This document shows, one piece after another, positions 1 to 11,632 of a stretch of DNA of 64,000 bases; position 1 is the first letter of the stretch; the number at the start of each line of letters is the position of its first letter. Position numbers and translations under genes: made by a program. The DNA comes from Oncomelania hupensis. Its lineage: Eukaryota > Mollusca > Gastropoda > Littorinimorpha > Pomatiopsidae. The notes under the pieces are model-generated. The model saw only the letters and a list, made by a program, of their open reading frames with translations. It ran no database searches and was not told the origin of the DNA. The stretch is taken from NCBI GenBank assembly GCA_036898135.1, contig CM072525.1, positions 54,528,299-54,592,298 of the forward strand, read 5' to 3'.

Positions 1-127
1 TGTGCGTACGGTATGGTGAGCGTTCTTAGATTTTAGATTTTAGACTTGCGTTTTATTTATATTGTATCTGATTATCCGGGTTTCTGTGTTGTTGGCGGCC
101 TGCGGGCCTTTTTGCTTGCCTGTCGGA

Positions 128-2297
128 ATGTCAGACGTCGAGGTTGATGTCTGGGGCTCCGACGAGGAGGTACTGAAGACCCGAGACTCCGACCGTTCGC
201 GGTCCGAGCTTGGCGATTCCACTAATGACTCTGGTGACGAGGCCTCGCCCAGTCGGGGAGTGGCCTCCAAACATAGTACTGATGACTTTCTTTTTACCTC
301 TTCTAAGGCTCCCCCTGTCGGCCGCAAGGCTCGACGGAAGGAAGCCCAGGCTGCATCCAGGGCACGTATGTTGGTTAGTGTCCGGAAGGCCGGCCTCTCC
401 TCGTCTACTCGCCCCCACTCTCGGGCTCTTACCCCGTTTCCTGGGGAGTCGTCACCTGCATCCCCTGGCTGCGTCCGTCGTGGCCTAGGGCGCGCGGCGT
501 CTACTAGGCGATCCATTTCCTACGGGGACGTTCCTCCGTCCGCCCATGGTGAACCGTGCTTTGTTCCGCCTACCTCTGGCGGACCTTCCTCTCCTGGTTC
601 AGAACCCCCAACCGGGGTTTACCCCATGACCATTCCTCTCTCTCCGCCCCCTGTGGGTGTTGCTGCTCCACCTCCTGTTGGTGGTTTGTCTACCGCTTCT
701 GGCGCCCCTGCCTCTGGTACTGCGCCTGTGTCTTCCTCTGCTTCTGGATCTGCCGCTGGGCAGCCCACGGTTTCGACCCCTCGGTCGCCTTCTCTTTCTG
801 TCATGTCTACACCTGCTACTCCCAAGTCACCTGCTGTCTCTGGCTCCAAGCCCTCCGCGGGCATTCTTGGAGCCAGACCCTTGTCTTATGCCGCGGCGGC
901 CCGCGCTGGTGCTGGTGTTCATGCCCACTCTGCCCGCCCGTTTCGCATGCCCCTTCCTCGCTCTCGGACTGAGGTCGTTGACATTCCAGTCGTTATCAGG
1001 GACTTGGGGGGGTGGTCATGCTACCTTTTCTGGCCTTGGGCCCATGCTTCAGGCCCAGACGCTTTCCCAGCTTGCCGGTCAGGTTGCATCCATTCGTCGT
1101 ACCCCCTCTGGGGATTGGTTGATCGGCTGTGTTTCGGCCGCACAGCAAGGGATCATCTTCCGTTGCACCTCACTTTCTGGTATACCCATTTCTGCTCACA
1201 TCCCGTCTGCAACAACTATCGGCGTGGTTCGGGGTCTGCCATCTATGGACAATGATTCCTCTTTTCTCTCTCAAGTCAAGCGCGATCTTTGCGCTGATGG
1301 TCTCCAGGTTCAAACGGTTTCTCGTATGCCCCGTCAGGGTGGCATTCCTTCAAGTAGTATCAAAATAACTTTTGCGTTGAAAACCCTTCCTTCCGAGGTC
1401 ACGCTGGGTCGTACGACCTTCCCGGTTGCCCCGTTTGTGGCCCCGGTTTCCAGGTGTACCCGATGCCAGTTGTGGGGCCACCTTAAATGGCAATGTAAGC
1501 GCAAACAAGACCGTTGCGCCCGCTGTGGAAAAGACCACCGGACGGCTGATTGCAAGAGTACTACTCTACACTGTCTTAATTGTGAAGGGGCCCACTCCAC
1601 TGCATGGGGTGGTTGCCCGGAGATTGAGGTATCCAGGCGAGCAAATCGCTTGCGTGGCGCCACGTACCTCCCTTTTTCCCAGGCCTTGGAGATGGCGCGG
1701 GCTGGGGTGGGCTCCTCACCCCCCTCGTCTGCTGCCCGTCGGTCTGTTCCGGTGTCTCACCGGCCCTCTTCGCAGCGCGTCTCTGGCCCTTCTGACTCTG
1801 CCTCACTGGCTGCTTCCTCGGCCTTGGAGCGCCCGTCCTCTACTGCCCCTCGCCCAGTCTCCACTGCACATCGGAGCCCCCGGCCTGGGGCTCCTTCGGC
1901 TGGCAGTGTCGCCCCAGGGCTTCCGCCTGGGACTGGCTCTCGCTCTCGCTCGACTGCTCAGTCTTCCTCTGAGCTACCCTCCGGGTCGGTTGCTGCCGTT
2001 TCCGCTACGGCCGACTCTCGGCCTCTGGCAGGCTCGACCGCTGCCGCCCCTGATACCGCTGACTCCCGTTCTGCTCCACCGATGCGTGGGTCTGATCCTC
2101 TTGGGGGGGATGCACGCCCTCGGGCTGCCCCCGCCCTCTCTGCTCTCCTGTCTCAGCTGACCCTCCTTGAGGCCCCTCTGCTTGATTCTCTCTCTGGCCT
2201 GCCGGCCGAGCTGGCCCCTGTGCGCCTCCTTGTCTCCACTCTATTTAGTCTAATCAGATCTTGTGTTGCCATTTCCACTGAACACGCTTCTTTGTAA
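128..2297 (+). pseudogene. LINE A ORF1 (gag-like zinc-knuckle protein), frameshifted
   Basis: This would be an RNA-binding nucleocapsid-like protein that packages the LINE RNA. The start chosen is the ATG at 128 (MSDVEVDVWGSDEE). A Ser/Pro/Ala-rich N-terminal half runs to about 960. The conserved gag core then begins (VVIRDLGG...) but changes frame at a run of seven G near 1005-1012 and continues in the next frame with ATFSGLGPML, PSGDWLIGC and VGVVRGLP. Three zinc knuckles follow at about 1450-1620: CTRCQLWGHLKWQC (Cx2Cx4Hx4C), CARCGKDHRTADC and CLNCEGAHSTAWGGC. The C-terminal tail (LSGLPAELAPVRLLVSTLF) matches the other ORF1 copies. Only the single frameshift breaks it; it could be an old mutation or a sequence error. 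Confidence 0.82.
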
Positions 2298-2304
2298 TCT
2301 ATAT

Positions 2305-5300
2305 ATGCTCATACTGGTTACTTGTCTCTTCTCACTGCTTAACATGTCGACTCGACATACTTTGCAAATCTTTCAATATAACTGCCGCTCGGTAGGACCT
2401 CTCCGTGAATCTCTACCGCTTCTGTCCCAGCATATTGGAGATAGCCAGATCATATGTCTTCAATCCTTAAACTGTAAAACAAGGGATCTACCTAGTATTC
2501 CAGGTTTTCATCACCCCCCCCCCCCTCTTTACCACCAACGAAGCCGACAAGGTCTACGTGGCCACTTTATGTTAGGCTGGGTTTGGCCTTATCTGACCTG
2601 GGACCGGTCGACGAGGGGGAGGGGGGAGGTTTTACTTCAGTTGTTAAAATCTCGCTTGGAGAGGGCTCCACTCTTACCCATCTCCAAATCCTTAATTATT
2701 ACAATCCCACTAGGTGTGCCTCCTTTGACTGGTTGCCTGGGGTTGTTGGGGAGGGGGAGTGGCTGGTTCTTGGGGACTTCAACAGGAGGGACGCACTCTG
2801 GGATGAAGCCTTTCCTACCTTCTCTCAGTCAGTTAGCTCTGCCTTGTCCCGTGCTCGTCTCTCCCCCCTAAATGACGGCACTTTCACTCGTATCCCGACC
2901 GTGCTGATTTCTCTCGCACGGCCATGCTACCCCGGCAGTGGCCGCCTGCGCTGATTGGGCTGTCGCGGGCGACCCTGCCTTTTCTGACCATGTGCCTATT
3001 CTGATACGACTTGGCGTCAGTCCGGTATTCACCCCTGAGGTCCCTCCCTCTATTAATCTCTCCAAAGTGGACTGGGACCGTTATTCGCTTCTTATGGGCA
3101 CCTACACCTTACCTACAGGCCTTTCTGTAAACGATGCTGAAATCTCTCTTTGTAATGCCATGAAATCTGTCGGATCCAGCCTGGCGCCAGCGGCGCCTGG
3201 CCGGCGTGCTGGTACTGCTAAACCCTGGTGGACGGACTCCTGCCAGGAGGCCGTCCACGCCAAACGTAAAGCATACACTGCATATAAACGTATTAACTCC
3301 CCTGACACTTATTCTCTCATGAAAACAACCAAATTTGCTGCTAAACGAGTCATTGCTGCTGCCAAACGCGACCACTGGCTGTCCAAGTTGGACGGCGAGC
3401 AGGGCGTGGGGCAACTCTGGACTAACCTGCGCAAATTGCGCGGGACATATAGGCCCATTGACCCCGACCTTAGTGACGGGACCTCTGTCTTTTCTTCCAG
3501 TGAGGCCAAAGCTTCAGCTTTCCTCACCAAATTCGTATCTTCTGGTGATGGCAGTCTTCTCACTGCTGAGGAGGTTGAGCGGAGGGCGACCGCTGAGATG
3601 CGGTTTCCTCCCTTGGCCCCCCCTTCTTCAGCCAGTTGCCCCTTGACTATGATGGAGCTCCTTCGTGCCCTGCGAGCCTGCCCCTCGGGGAAGGGCGCGG
3701 GGCCCGATGGTGTCCACTATCTGATGCTAAAGAGGGCCCCAGTCTCATTTAAAACCCAAATATTAGCTCATTTTAATCATTGTTTCTCTTCTGGTTCGAT
3801 ACCTGACTCTTGGCGCTCTGCCGTTGTCGTGCCCATTCCGAAAGCCAACAAATCTAGAAAATCTATTGATAATTATCGGCCTATAGCCCTCACAAATCAC
3901 ACCTGCAAAATCTATGAGCGGATTATTAAAACCAGGTTAGAGTACTTCTGCTCCTCCAGGGGAGTTATTCAGACCGCCCAGGCTGGCTTCCGCAAGGGGC
4001 GGAGTGTGGCCGACCACCTTGTCCGCCTCAACGAGCACATTCGCCGTGCTCGTTCCCGAAGGCGGACTGTGTTGGCCTGCTTCTTCGATATAGCCAAAGC
4101 TTTCGACTCAGTATGGCACGGAGGCCTACTGGAGAGGCTCCGCTCCCTTGGCGTTGACCAGTCTATTACGGCCTTCGTCGCCTCCTTTCTCCGCGAACGT
4201 CAGATCCGAGTTCGCTGGGGCGGCGTCTTGTCCCCTGTCGGATCCCTATTCATGGGGGTGCCGCAGGGCTCTGTTATTGCTCCCCTTCTTTTTACTATCG
4301 CTCTCTCTGAGGTGGGGCTTGATGTTTCTTCAGGCACTACCTCTACCCTCTATGCAGATGATGTTGCCCTCTGGCGCACTACGCGCAGCAGAGTTCTCCG
4401 CGCCTCATGTCGCCTTTTCAGACAGGATCTATCGGCCTTTCAAACAGACATAGGGTTTCGACCTCTCTGGCCCATGTAGGCCTCTCGCTCTCCCCTACAA
4501 AAACTGTCTTTGTACCTTTTCATCAATATTGGAACCCCTTCTTCAACTCTGACTATTCAGGTGGCGGGAACTGTAGTTCCCCCATCTCGCCGTGTTCGGT
4601 ACCTGGGATTTCTGTTTCAACAGAACGGTGGTTACCGCTCCCACATCCATGCTAATATCGCTAATGCCAGTAAAGTTATTGGCATTTTGCATTCACTTCG
4701 TCGGGAATCCTGGGCCCAAGAGCCCCGTTCACTTGTTACTCTAGTACTTTCACTTGTCCGGTCTCGACTCCTCTTTGGTGCCGAGTTACTCTATAACTTG
4801 TCTCCTTCCCTTCTGGCCTCCATGGTGCGGATAGAGTGCAGGGCCCTTCGCCTTGCTCTCTCCCTCCATAGAGGCACTCCGCACATGTTAGTTTATCGGC
4901 TGGCGGGAGTTTTGCCGCTTGACCTTCAAATCAAGAAGCTCTGCGCTGGGTACGTAACTAGGGCGCCTCGAGTCCTAAACTCCACTGTCACTGAGATTAA
5001 ACCCTCCTTTATGTGGCCGCTGACCCCCAGGTCTGTGTCTGGCATCGGCATGGCGGCTGGGCACCTTCTCGGCTCTGCCGTTGGCGGGCGGTGCCAGCTT
5101 GAGCCACTTCCTGTGCCTGTCCCTCCTTGGGACCTACCGACGCCCCCTGTTTCTCTGGATTTCCCGGGCCTCAAACGATCTTCTGATCTGCCCCTGCTCA
5201 CGCAGCTGGCACTTGAGCGAGTGGGAGACGCTACCGGATCCCTTCGCGTATTTACCGATGGCTCAGTTGGTATCGACGGTAGCCCTGGTTGTGGCTTTTA

Positions 5301-6090
5301 CATCGAGGGTGTGGGCGACTCGTCCTACGGGGCCCCTCCTGGCTCGTGTGTGCTCACGTGCGAGCTCCTTGCTATCAGGGAGGCTCTTCATGTTCTTTCC
5401 AAATCTACCCTCCCAGCAGGGTGCTCCATTTCTATTTTCTCTGATTCTCTTTCATCGCTTTCCAGCATCGATGCTGGCTACTCTTCTTCCAGGCCATCCT
5501 TGGTGCTGGATATCCTTCGCCTGGTCGCCTTCTTGGGTACCTCTGGCCATCCTGTTTCTTTTCTTTGGGTGCCCTCGCACGTGGGCATACGGGGCAATGA
5601 GTTAGCTGACCGCGCTGCGGCGGTCGGCTCTTCGGGTCTGGCCCAGACTTCCTTGTTGTTAGACCCCTCTTATTCTCAGGTCAAGGCAGTCATTGATCGA
5701 GCTGCGTGGTCCTCCTGGGATGCCAGATATTTGTCCTGGCTCGAGGGAGGTATGGGTCGACCGTTCCTGGAGGGGCGCTGCCCCTTTCCACTCTCCTGCT
5801 CAGTTTCTTGCCATATCAAGACCATCGCTCTACGTCTCTGTTCGGGGCTCTGGCGCACCAGCTATATTGACTTACTGTGCGCCTGTGGCGCGCCTATTAA
5901 CTTTGAGCACTGCCTTTTCGTTTGCCCGCGCCTTGCTGGGGACTTTGAGTTACTCCGCCTGGCCTGTGCCGATAGGGGTATCGGTCCATATATGTCTGAC
6001 TTTATCACCTATGTCACTTCCACAGAGCCCAGTCTGTTACTCCTAGCGGCCCGCTGCATCTATCGGTCTGAGGTGGCGTGTGACCTCTAG
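2305..6090 (+). pseudogene. LINE A ORF2 (EN-RT-RNase H polyprotein), several frameshifts
   Basis: ORF2 would nick target DNA and copy the RNA there. Possible starts are ATG 2305, giving a hydrophobic leader MLILVTCLFSLLN, or ATG 2344. The EN motifs are NCRS, LQSL (where most families have LQE), GDFN and SDHVPI. The RT has GPDGVHY, YRPIALTNH, FFDIAKAFDSVW, GVPQGS and YADD at 4351-4362. The RNase H has FTDGSV, ELLAI, SDSLSSL and PSHVGIRGNELAD, followed by a CACGAPINFEHCLFVC finger. Breaks lie at the C run at 2513-2525, near 2567 (extra T), near 2900, and as a compensating pair near 4452 and 4545. The ORF ends at 6090. It cannot give a working protein. Confidence 0.85.
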
Positions 6091-6544
6091 ATCTCTTGTC
6101 ACTACCTTCCTCAGCTGCTTCCGGCTCTCTGTTGGTATTTTTGTACATTCTTCGAGTCTAGTTAGGTCCATGGCTACTACTGCCGGGGGGTTCTCTCACT
6201 AGCTTTTTGCTAGCTCCCCTACTATGATGCCGGCACCCTTATGGCCGTGATGCTATGGGTGTTTTGCCCGGAAACATGGCCATCTGTTGCCGTGGGCATT
6301 TTTTATTTTACTCTTAGGTAAAATTTTATTAGTAACATTTTAATGATGTAATGCGTGCGAATTTTCGGCTAATCTGCCGTTTGCACGAGCTCCTACCATG
6401 GCGGCCAACTGCCGGGAGTCGTGCTGTTCTTTTTCGCTGGGGAGTCTGCACTATGGCTATAAATTGCCGAGGGCTGCCCCCGTTACATTGTAATTTTAAT
6501 CTTAAATATTAGGATTATAACATATATCATCCTGACTTTTTTAT

Positions 6545-6845
6545 TATATATTAATCGTCTATACTGGGTTTTGGTTACCTATGTAATTTGAAAGTCTTAA
6601 ACCTTTTAAAATCTTATTACTTTTAATTTTGGCAAGTTATTTGCTGGCCTTTCGGGCCCCTGGCGGTCTTTCTGGCCTGTCATTTTACTATAAATTGTTT
6701 ATATTGGGTCTTAGATCACTCATGTACATCGAAAATTGTCTTAACCTTTAAATCTTATGTAACTTTAATCTGGCAAATTATTTGCTGGCCCACGGGCCTG
6801 ACGGCCTTAGTTGGCCTGTCCTTTTACCATTAGTGTAACATTTTA
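6545..6845 (+). repeat. Two-copy tandem repeat of about 150 bp in the 3' UTR of A
   Basis: The 3' UTR of A runs from 6091 to 7126 and has no ORF of note. Within it, a block near 6558 (a TATACTGGGTTTTGG start, then TTTGCTGGCC and a TGGCCTGTC end) recurs from about 6708 in diverged form. Poly-C runs occur near 6947-6954 and 7022-7037. Blocks rich in GGCC (for example CTGGCC, TTGGCC) are spread through the UTR. Confidence 0.6.
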
Positions 6846-7126
6846 AGAATCATTGTTATTCATTAATGTCATTACTCCGGCTCGTCCGGGCAGGTGGCCT
6901 TAGTTGGCCTCCCATATTTTAAGCATGGGTGCGGGTTTCAATCCCCCCCCCCTATGTTAGTTTTATGGTGCGTGTGTGAGATTTGAGTGCCTGAGTCCCT
7001 CCCCGTAGGTGGTTTTATCTTACCCCCCCCCCCCCCCTCCCCGTTTTTATAAGTGGTCCTGAAATTTTAACGCAACGTTTAACTTCCCCGCCCCTGAGGT
7101 TCCCTTGATACTTTTTTAAATTTCTC

Positions 7127-7154
7127 GTCCCCTTTACGCTTTGGTGTTGGGGAC
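7127..7154 (+). other. 3' terminal hairpin of LINE A
   Basis: GTCCCC at 7127-7132 pairs with GGGGAC at 7149-7154 around a loop of 16 bases (TTTACGCTTTGGTGTT). It sits at the 3' end of the element and is followed by GCTAATTTAATA. It is equivalent to the hairpins at 16653, 19703, 24740, 34707, 38875, 48990, 54287 and 59627. Its likely role is recognition of the RNA 3' end by the RT; this is inferred from position and conservation. Confidence 0.7.
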
Positions 7155-7166
7155 GCTAATTTAATA

Positions 7167-8719
7167 CCAGTCCAGTCCACTCTGGCGTCGGTAGAGGACA
7201 CCGAGGAGTATATACGCAAAACTGTCTTACAGGCTTTCACACTCTATACGCCTACTATTAAATCCAGACCACATGGTTCAGCCAAACCTTGGTGGAACGA
7301 AGCATGCAAAGCAGCTGTGGCTGATAAAAAGACCGCATTTCAAGCTTATAAAAGAGTCAATTCCGTAATAACCCATGCAGTTATGAAAACAACTAGGTTA
7401 GCCGCTAAAAAGATTATTGCCTCAGCCAAAAGAGATTATTGGCTAGCCAAATTTTCCTCTAAATTAACACTAACCCAGTTATGGAAAAACATTAAAAAAC
7501 TCAAGGGGTGTTACAACCCCCCTGGGGTCTGATATGTACATTGATAATACCTGTCTTACGACCGATACAGATAAGGCGACAGCCTTCTTACACTATTTCC
7601 GTTCGAATGGGGATGGCACTCTGCTGCCAGAGCCTGAAAGAGAGCGTCGAAGGGAGGCGGAGGCGGGGTTTGCCCCCCCAGAGCGAACGGAACACTCTGC
7701 TAATTTCATATTTATTACAATGATCGAATTAGCTCGGGCATTAAAATCATGTAATTCTAACAAGGGTATGGGCCCCGATGGACTGCATTACAATATGTTC
7801 TCTAGGGCCCCTCCCTCCTTCAAGGAATTCATATTAAATTATTTCAACCTCTGCTACAGTAGTGGCACTATCCCAGCTATCTGGCGAGATGCCACTATTG
7901 TACCAGTCCCTAAAGCCAATAAACCAAAAAACGAAATTGCTAGTTATAGGCCAATTGCCTTGACATCTCACCTCTGTAAAATATATGAAAGAATACTGAA
8001 AACTAGATTAGAATACTTCTGTAGCTCTAGAAGCATCATTCCTCCCTCCCAAGCCGGGTTTCGGCGAGGAAGAAGCATCACCGACCATATAGTTAGACTA
8101 AATGAGCATATACGTAAAGCTAAAATTAGGCATCGCACAGTCTTGGCCTGTTTTTTTTTTACGTGTCCAAAGCGTTCGACACCGTTTGGCACGCAGGCCT
8201 ACTAAATAAATTAGCCAAACTCGGACTTGATCAATCTCTGCTATCCTTTGTAGAATCTTTTCTCAGAGATAGAACAATAAGGGTACGATGGGGGGGAACC
8301 TTGTCTGAACCAGGTCGCCTGTCCATGGGGGTACCTCAGGGCTCAGTGATCGCCCCCACCCTCTTTACCATCGCCACCTCTGATGTAGGTGCAGAAGGCA
8401 CAGTCACATCCATAGCCACCACATTCGCCGACGACATAGCGGTCTGGCGTACTACTCGAGGTGGCAAAATTGACTTAGACTACCATTTATTTAGGAAAGA
8501 CCTAAGCGATTTCCAACAGGACATAAATACCATTTCTAATAAACTAGCGGAGATAGGACTAGCACTGTCCCCTAGTAAGACAGTTTTTGTGCCATTTTCG
8601 CACCGATGGCATCCCACTTTCAATAACTTAAACGTTACTGTCTGTGGTTGTGTTGTGCCACCCACTAATAAAGTTAGATATCTTGGATATTTCTTCCAAC
8701 AAAATGGTGGCCATACCAT
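7167..8719 (+). pseudogene. LINE copy B, ORF2 fragment (linker and RT), 5' and 3' truncated
   Basis: The first clear codons are at 7185 (ASVEDTEEYIRKTVLQAF), in the linker between EN and RT, so the EN is missing. The fragment is closest to copy I: AT-rich codons and similar words such as KPWWNEAC and KGCYNP. The frame changes near 7515-7532 and again at the T run 8151-8160. That run replaces the codon for the first catalytic Asp of RT motif A (expected CFFDVSKAFD). FADD lies at 8424-8435 and the end of RT (YLGYFFQQNGG) near 8690-8712. From about 8720 the sequence becomes copy C in frame. The rest of B's ORF2 and its 3' UTR are absent. Confidence 0.82.
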
Positions 8720-10788
8720 GACGGAGCACATTAGAAAGGCACAGGGTCATAGAAGGACCGTATTAGCTTGCTTCTTCGATGTTAACAAAGCCTTCGACAC
8801 CGTGTGGCATGATGGCCTGGTGCGGCGGCTGATTTCTCTTGGTCTCAGGGGGGAGATGATTGCATTTGTGTCGGCGTTTCTTCGCGAAAGAACTATTCAA
8901 GTTAGATGGAACGGGCACCTCTCGCGGGTCGGGACTTTGTCCATGGGGGTCCCACAAGGTTCCGTCATTGCCCCGTTGCTCTTCGCGATTGCGGTCTCTG
9001 AGGTGACCTCGCACTGTAACCAGGGTACCACTGCAACCATGTACGCGGACGATATAGCTATGTGGCGTACTACCAGACACAGACAAGTGGGCCTTTCCCA
9101 CCCCTCCTTTGCCCGAGACTTTTCACTGTTTCAAGATGATATTGATAGAATTGTTGATACGCTGGCGGAGGCAGGCCTTTCACTGTCCCCCGGCAAATCA
9201 GTCTTCATTCCTTTTTCTCATAGGTGGGATCCCGGGTACACCGAGTTAAAAGTACAGGTCGGTGATACAGCAATATTCCCGGTGCGCCAGGTCAGATATC
9301 TTGGAATCATTTTCTGCCAGACAGGTAGCTTTGTCCAACATATAAGCGGCAATATAGCGAATGCTTACAGGGCTGCTAATGTCATTAGGGCACTACGTAG
9401 GGAATCCTGGGGTAGAGACCCAAAGACCCTGATAACGTTATACCACTCATTGGTTAGGTCCCGTCTCCTGTACGGCGCTGAGCTATTATATAACATCTCG
9501 AATAATCAGCTCCAGCGCCTCGCAGGAGCGGAGTGCGCCATACTGCGGCGATTGCTCTCGCTGCCCTGTTCAGTCCCGCAGCATATGGTATACCAGGTGG
9601 CTGGGATTCTACCTATTTGGCATCAGGTTAGGAGAATGGGGGCCCGCTACATTTGTAGGGCGGGAAGGGTCCCTAATTCCACTGCCCCCGAGTTGCTTTG
9701 CGCTTTCAGGCCTCAGGGGCCGTCGTCACCGACCTGGTATCGGTGAAGTCTTGGACCCCCTATTGTCAGGCATTCTAGGCAGGTTGCGTACAGTGGAATC
9801 TGTACCGGCCGAGCCTGATCCTCCCTGGGTCGCCCCACCATATTCTGTTTTTCTTGATATTGCCGGTCTTACTCGGGACACTCATCTTCCTCTGCTCACA
9901 CAACTCGCGCGAGAGCGACTTCACTCTCTCTCTGCTCATATTGAAATTTTTACTGACGGTTCCGTTCTTGATGATGGGTCTGCGGGCTGCGGCTTTGCTA
10001 TACCTGGGGTAGGTGCCTGGTCGTTTGGGGCTCCTCCCGGATCCAGCTCATTGACGGTGGAGTTACTGGCAATGCGGCAGGCCGTGATGGCCATGGCAGA
10101 TGCGGATCTTCCGCCGGGACTCTCCTTGGTCGTGGCCTCGGATTCCCTCTCGGCGCTGCAGTGTCTCAGCGATGGCTACTCCCATTCGCGTCCCAACCTA
10201 GTTTCCCAGATATGGGACAGTGCCGAGGCACTGCGCGACTCTGGTGTCACACTTTCTTTTTGTTGGGTCCCGGCCCATGTTGGTATTGGCGGGAACGAAG
10301 CGGCGGATCGGGCGGCTGGAGTTGGGTCCGCTGGCGACGCACTTACCTCTCTGCGTGTTCCACCGTCGGCCACTGAGGCCGGCGGAGCAGTAGACAGAAG
10401 AATTTGGTCTGAATGGTCTAGGGAGCTGGCTCAGTGGTGCTCTGAGCGCTCATACTTTCATATGCCCCCGGTTCGCCGTCCGTCTCCTCTGTTTTGTGGG
10501 GCTCCTTGCTCGGTCCGGTTGGTGGCCATCCGAGCCCTTGTCGGGCACTGGCGGTCGCGATGGTCGACCGCCCGGTGCATTTGTTCAGCTCCTCCGAGCT
10601 TTCAACATTGTATTTTCGAGTGTGGCCTCTTAGCCGACCATTTCCAGCAGGTACGCAGTATCTGCACTAACCTGAAACAGCCCCTCTCTATGGAAGGATT
10701 TCGTGGGGCATTGTCTGTCAGAGGTGTGGGCCTCCTTTTGGCCACCGCTGAACTTATACTTAGCTCTGAGGCTTCCTCGTTGCTCTAA
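8720..10788 (+). pseudogene. LINE copy C, ORF2 3' half (RT and RNase H), one frameshift
   Basis: The fragment begins inside the RT at EHIRKAQGHRRTVLACFFD and joins B in frame, so one 527-codon reading frame (8163-9746) carries two RT catalytic blocks. C belongs to the family of H and M. Motifs are FFDVNKAFDTVWHDG, GVPQGS and YADD at 9042-9053. A single frameshift near 9705-9712 ends that frame at 9746. The next frame (9751-10788) carries the RNase H (FTDGSV, ELLAM, SDSLSAL, PAHVGIGGNEAAD) and the finger CICSAPPSFQHCIFEC. The stop at 10788 is at the family's normal end. Confidence 0.85.
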
Positions 10789-11082
10789 TTGAGTCGCCAT
10801 GACAAATTTTATATTTTATCGAAATATCTTAATGACAAGATAGTTTATTTTTGCGGTTTTATCCCTTATTTTACTACTGATAGCCAAAAGTTGCTAGCAG
10901 TATGGTCATGATACCGTTGGTTCCCCCTGATTTCCGATGGCTTTCCCCTGAGGGCGATTATGGCCGTGTTGCCTAGCCTAGGGGTGTTGCTATATCAGGG
11001 GTATAGCCACAGATGCTGACTTAATTTTAAATAACATTTTATGTTGTTAACGGAATAGTCTCCGTTGCTGTACATAGTTTTA
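10789..11082 (+). other. Partial 3' UTR of LINE C
   Basis: This non-coding stretch follows the ORF2 stop of C. It is about 290 bases long against about 1.1 kb in the related copies H and M, and has no hairpin or simple-repeat tail, so it is cut short where copy D/E begins. No ORF or RNA gene is seen. Confidence 0.6.
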
Positions 11083-11477
11083 TCCCTTAAATTATTTAAT
11101 CTCTGTTATAAATCTGGTACAGTCCCCGGCTCTTGGCGTATGTCTACCGTTATCCCCGTACCCAAGCCGCACAAACCCAAGAAAAATATTTCTAGCTACA
11201 GGCCTATTGCACTTACCTCCCATCTGTGTAAAATTTACGAAAGGATCCTTAAACATAGACTAGAGCATTTTTGTGACAAAAATAAGGTTATTCCAAGCTC
11301 CCAGGCTGGCTTTCGCCGAAGACGCTCAATTACAGATCACCTTGTCCGATTAAACGAGCATCTACGTAGGGCGCGCTCTAGGCGTAGAACAGTATTTGCT
11401 TGTTTTTTTTGATGTAGCTAAGGCTTTTGACAGGGTTTGGCATGCGAATCTGGTAGAGAAGCTGCGTTTATTAGGCC

Positions 11478-11586
11478 ACCTCGAGTAGTACGCCAGACCG
11501 CTATGTCGTCGGCGAATGTGGTGGCTATGGATGTGACTGTGCCTTCTGCACCTACATCAGAGGTGGTGATGGTAAAGAGGGTGGGG
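11478..11586 (-). repeat. Inverted patch copied from LINE B (8351-8465)
   Basis: The complement of 11475-11589 matches 8351-8465 of copy B with one mismatch that I can see in 115 bases. The patch covers B's FADD region. It is flanked by a direct duplication of 14 bases (GCGTTTATTAGGCC) at 11464-11477 and 11587-11600, which occurs once in the expected uninterrupted sequence. It therefore behaves like an insertion with target duplication, although it has no element ends of its own. Confidence 0.85.
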
Positions 11587-11632
11587 GCGTTTATTAGGCC
11601 TGGATGCTCATATGCTCCATTTTATTGATTCC

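Larger units (their letters stand above)
1..7166 (+). mobile_element. LINE copy A, I/Nimb-like, near full length
   Basis: The element holds a 5' part, ORF1, ORF2, a long 3' UTR and the 3' hairpin at 7127-7154. It is nearly full length, but the 5' end may lie left of the window. Both ORFs are broken by small indels, so it is inactive. ORF2 is closest in this window to copy K (34770-38938), and the last 100 bases of the two 3' UTRs also match. Copy B follows directly after the tail, with no host DNA between. Confidence 0.85.

Noticed and set aside
556..972. Cys/Trp-rich 138-codon frame and other long frames overlapping LINE ORFs
   Set aside because: They are shadow frames of GC-rich ORF1/ORF2 sequence without recognisable motifs.
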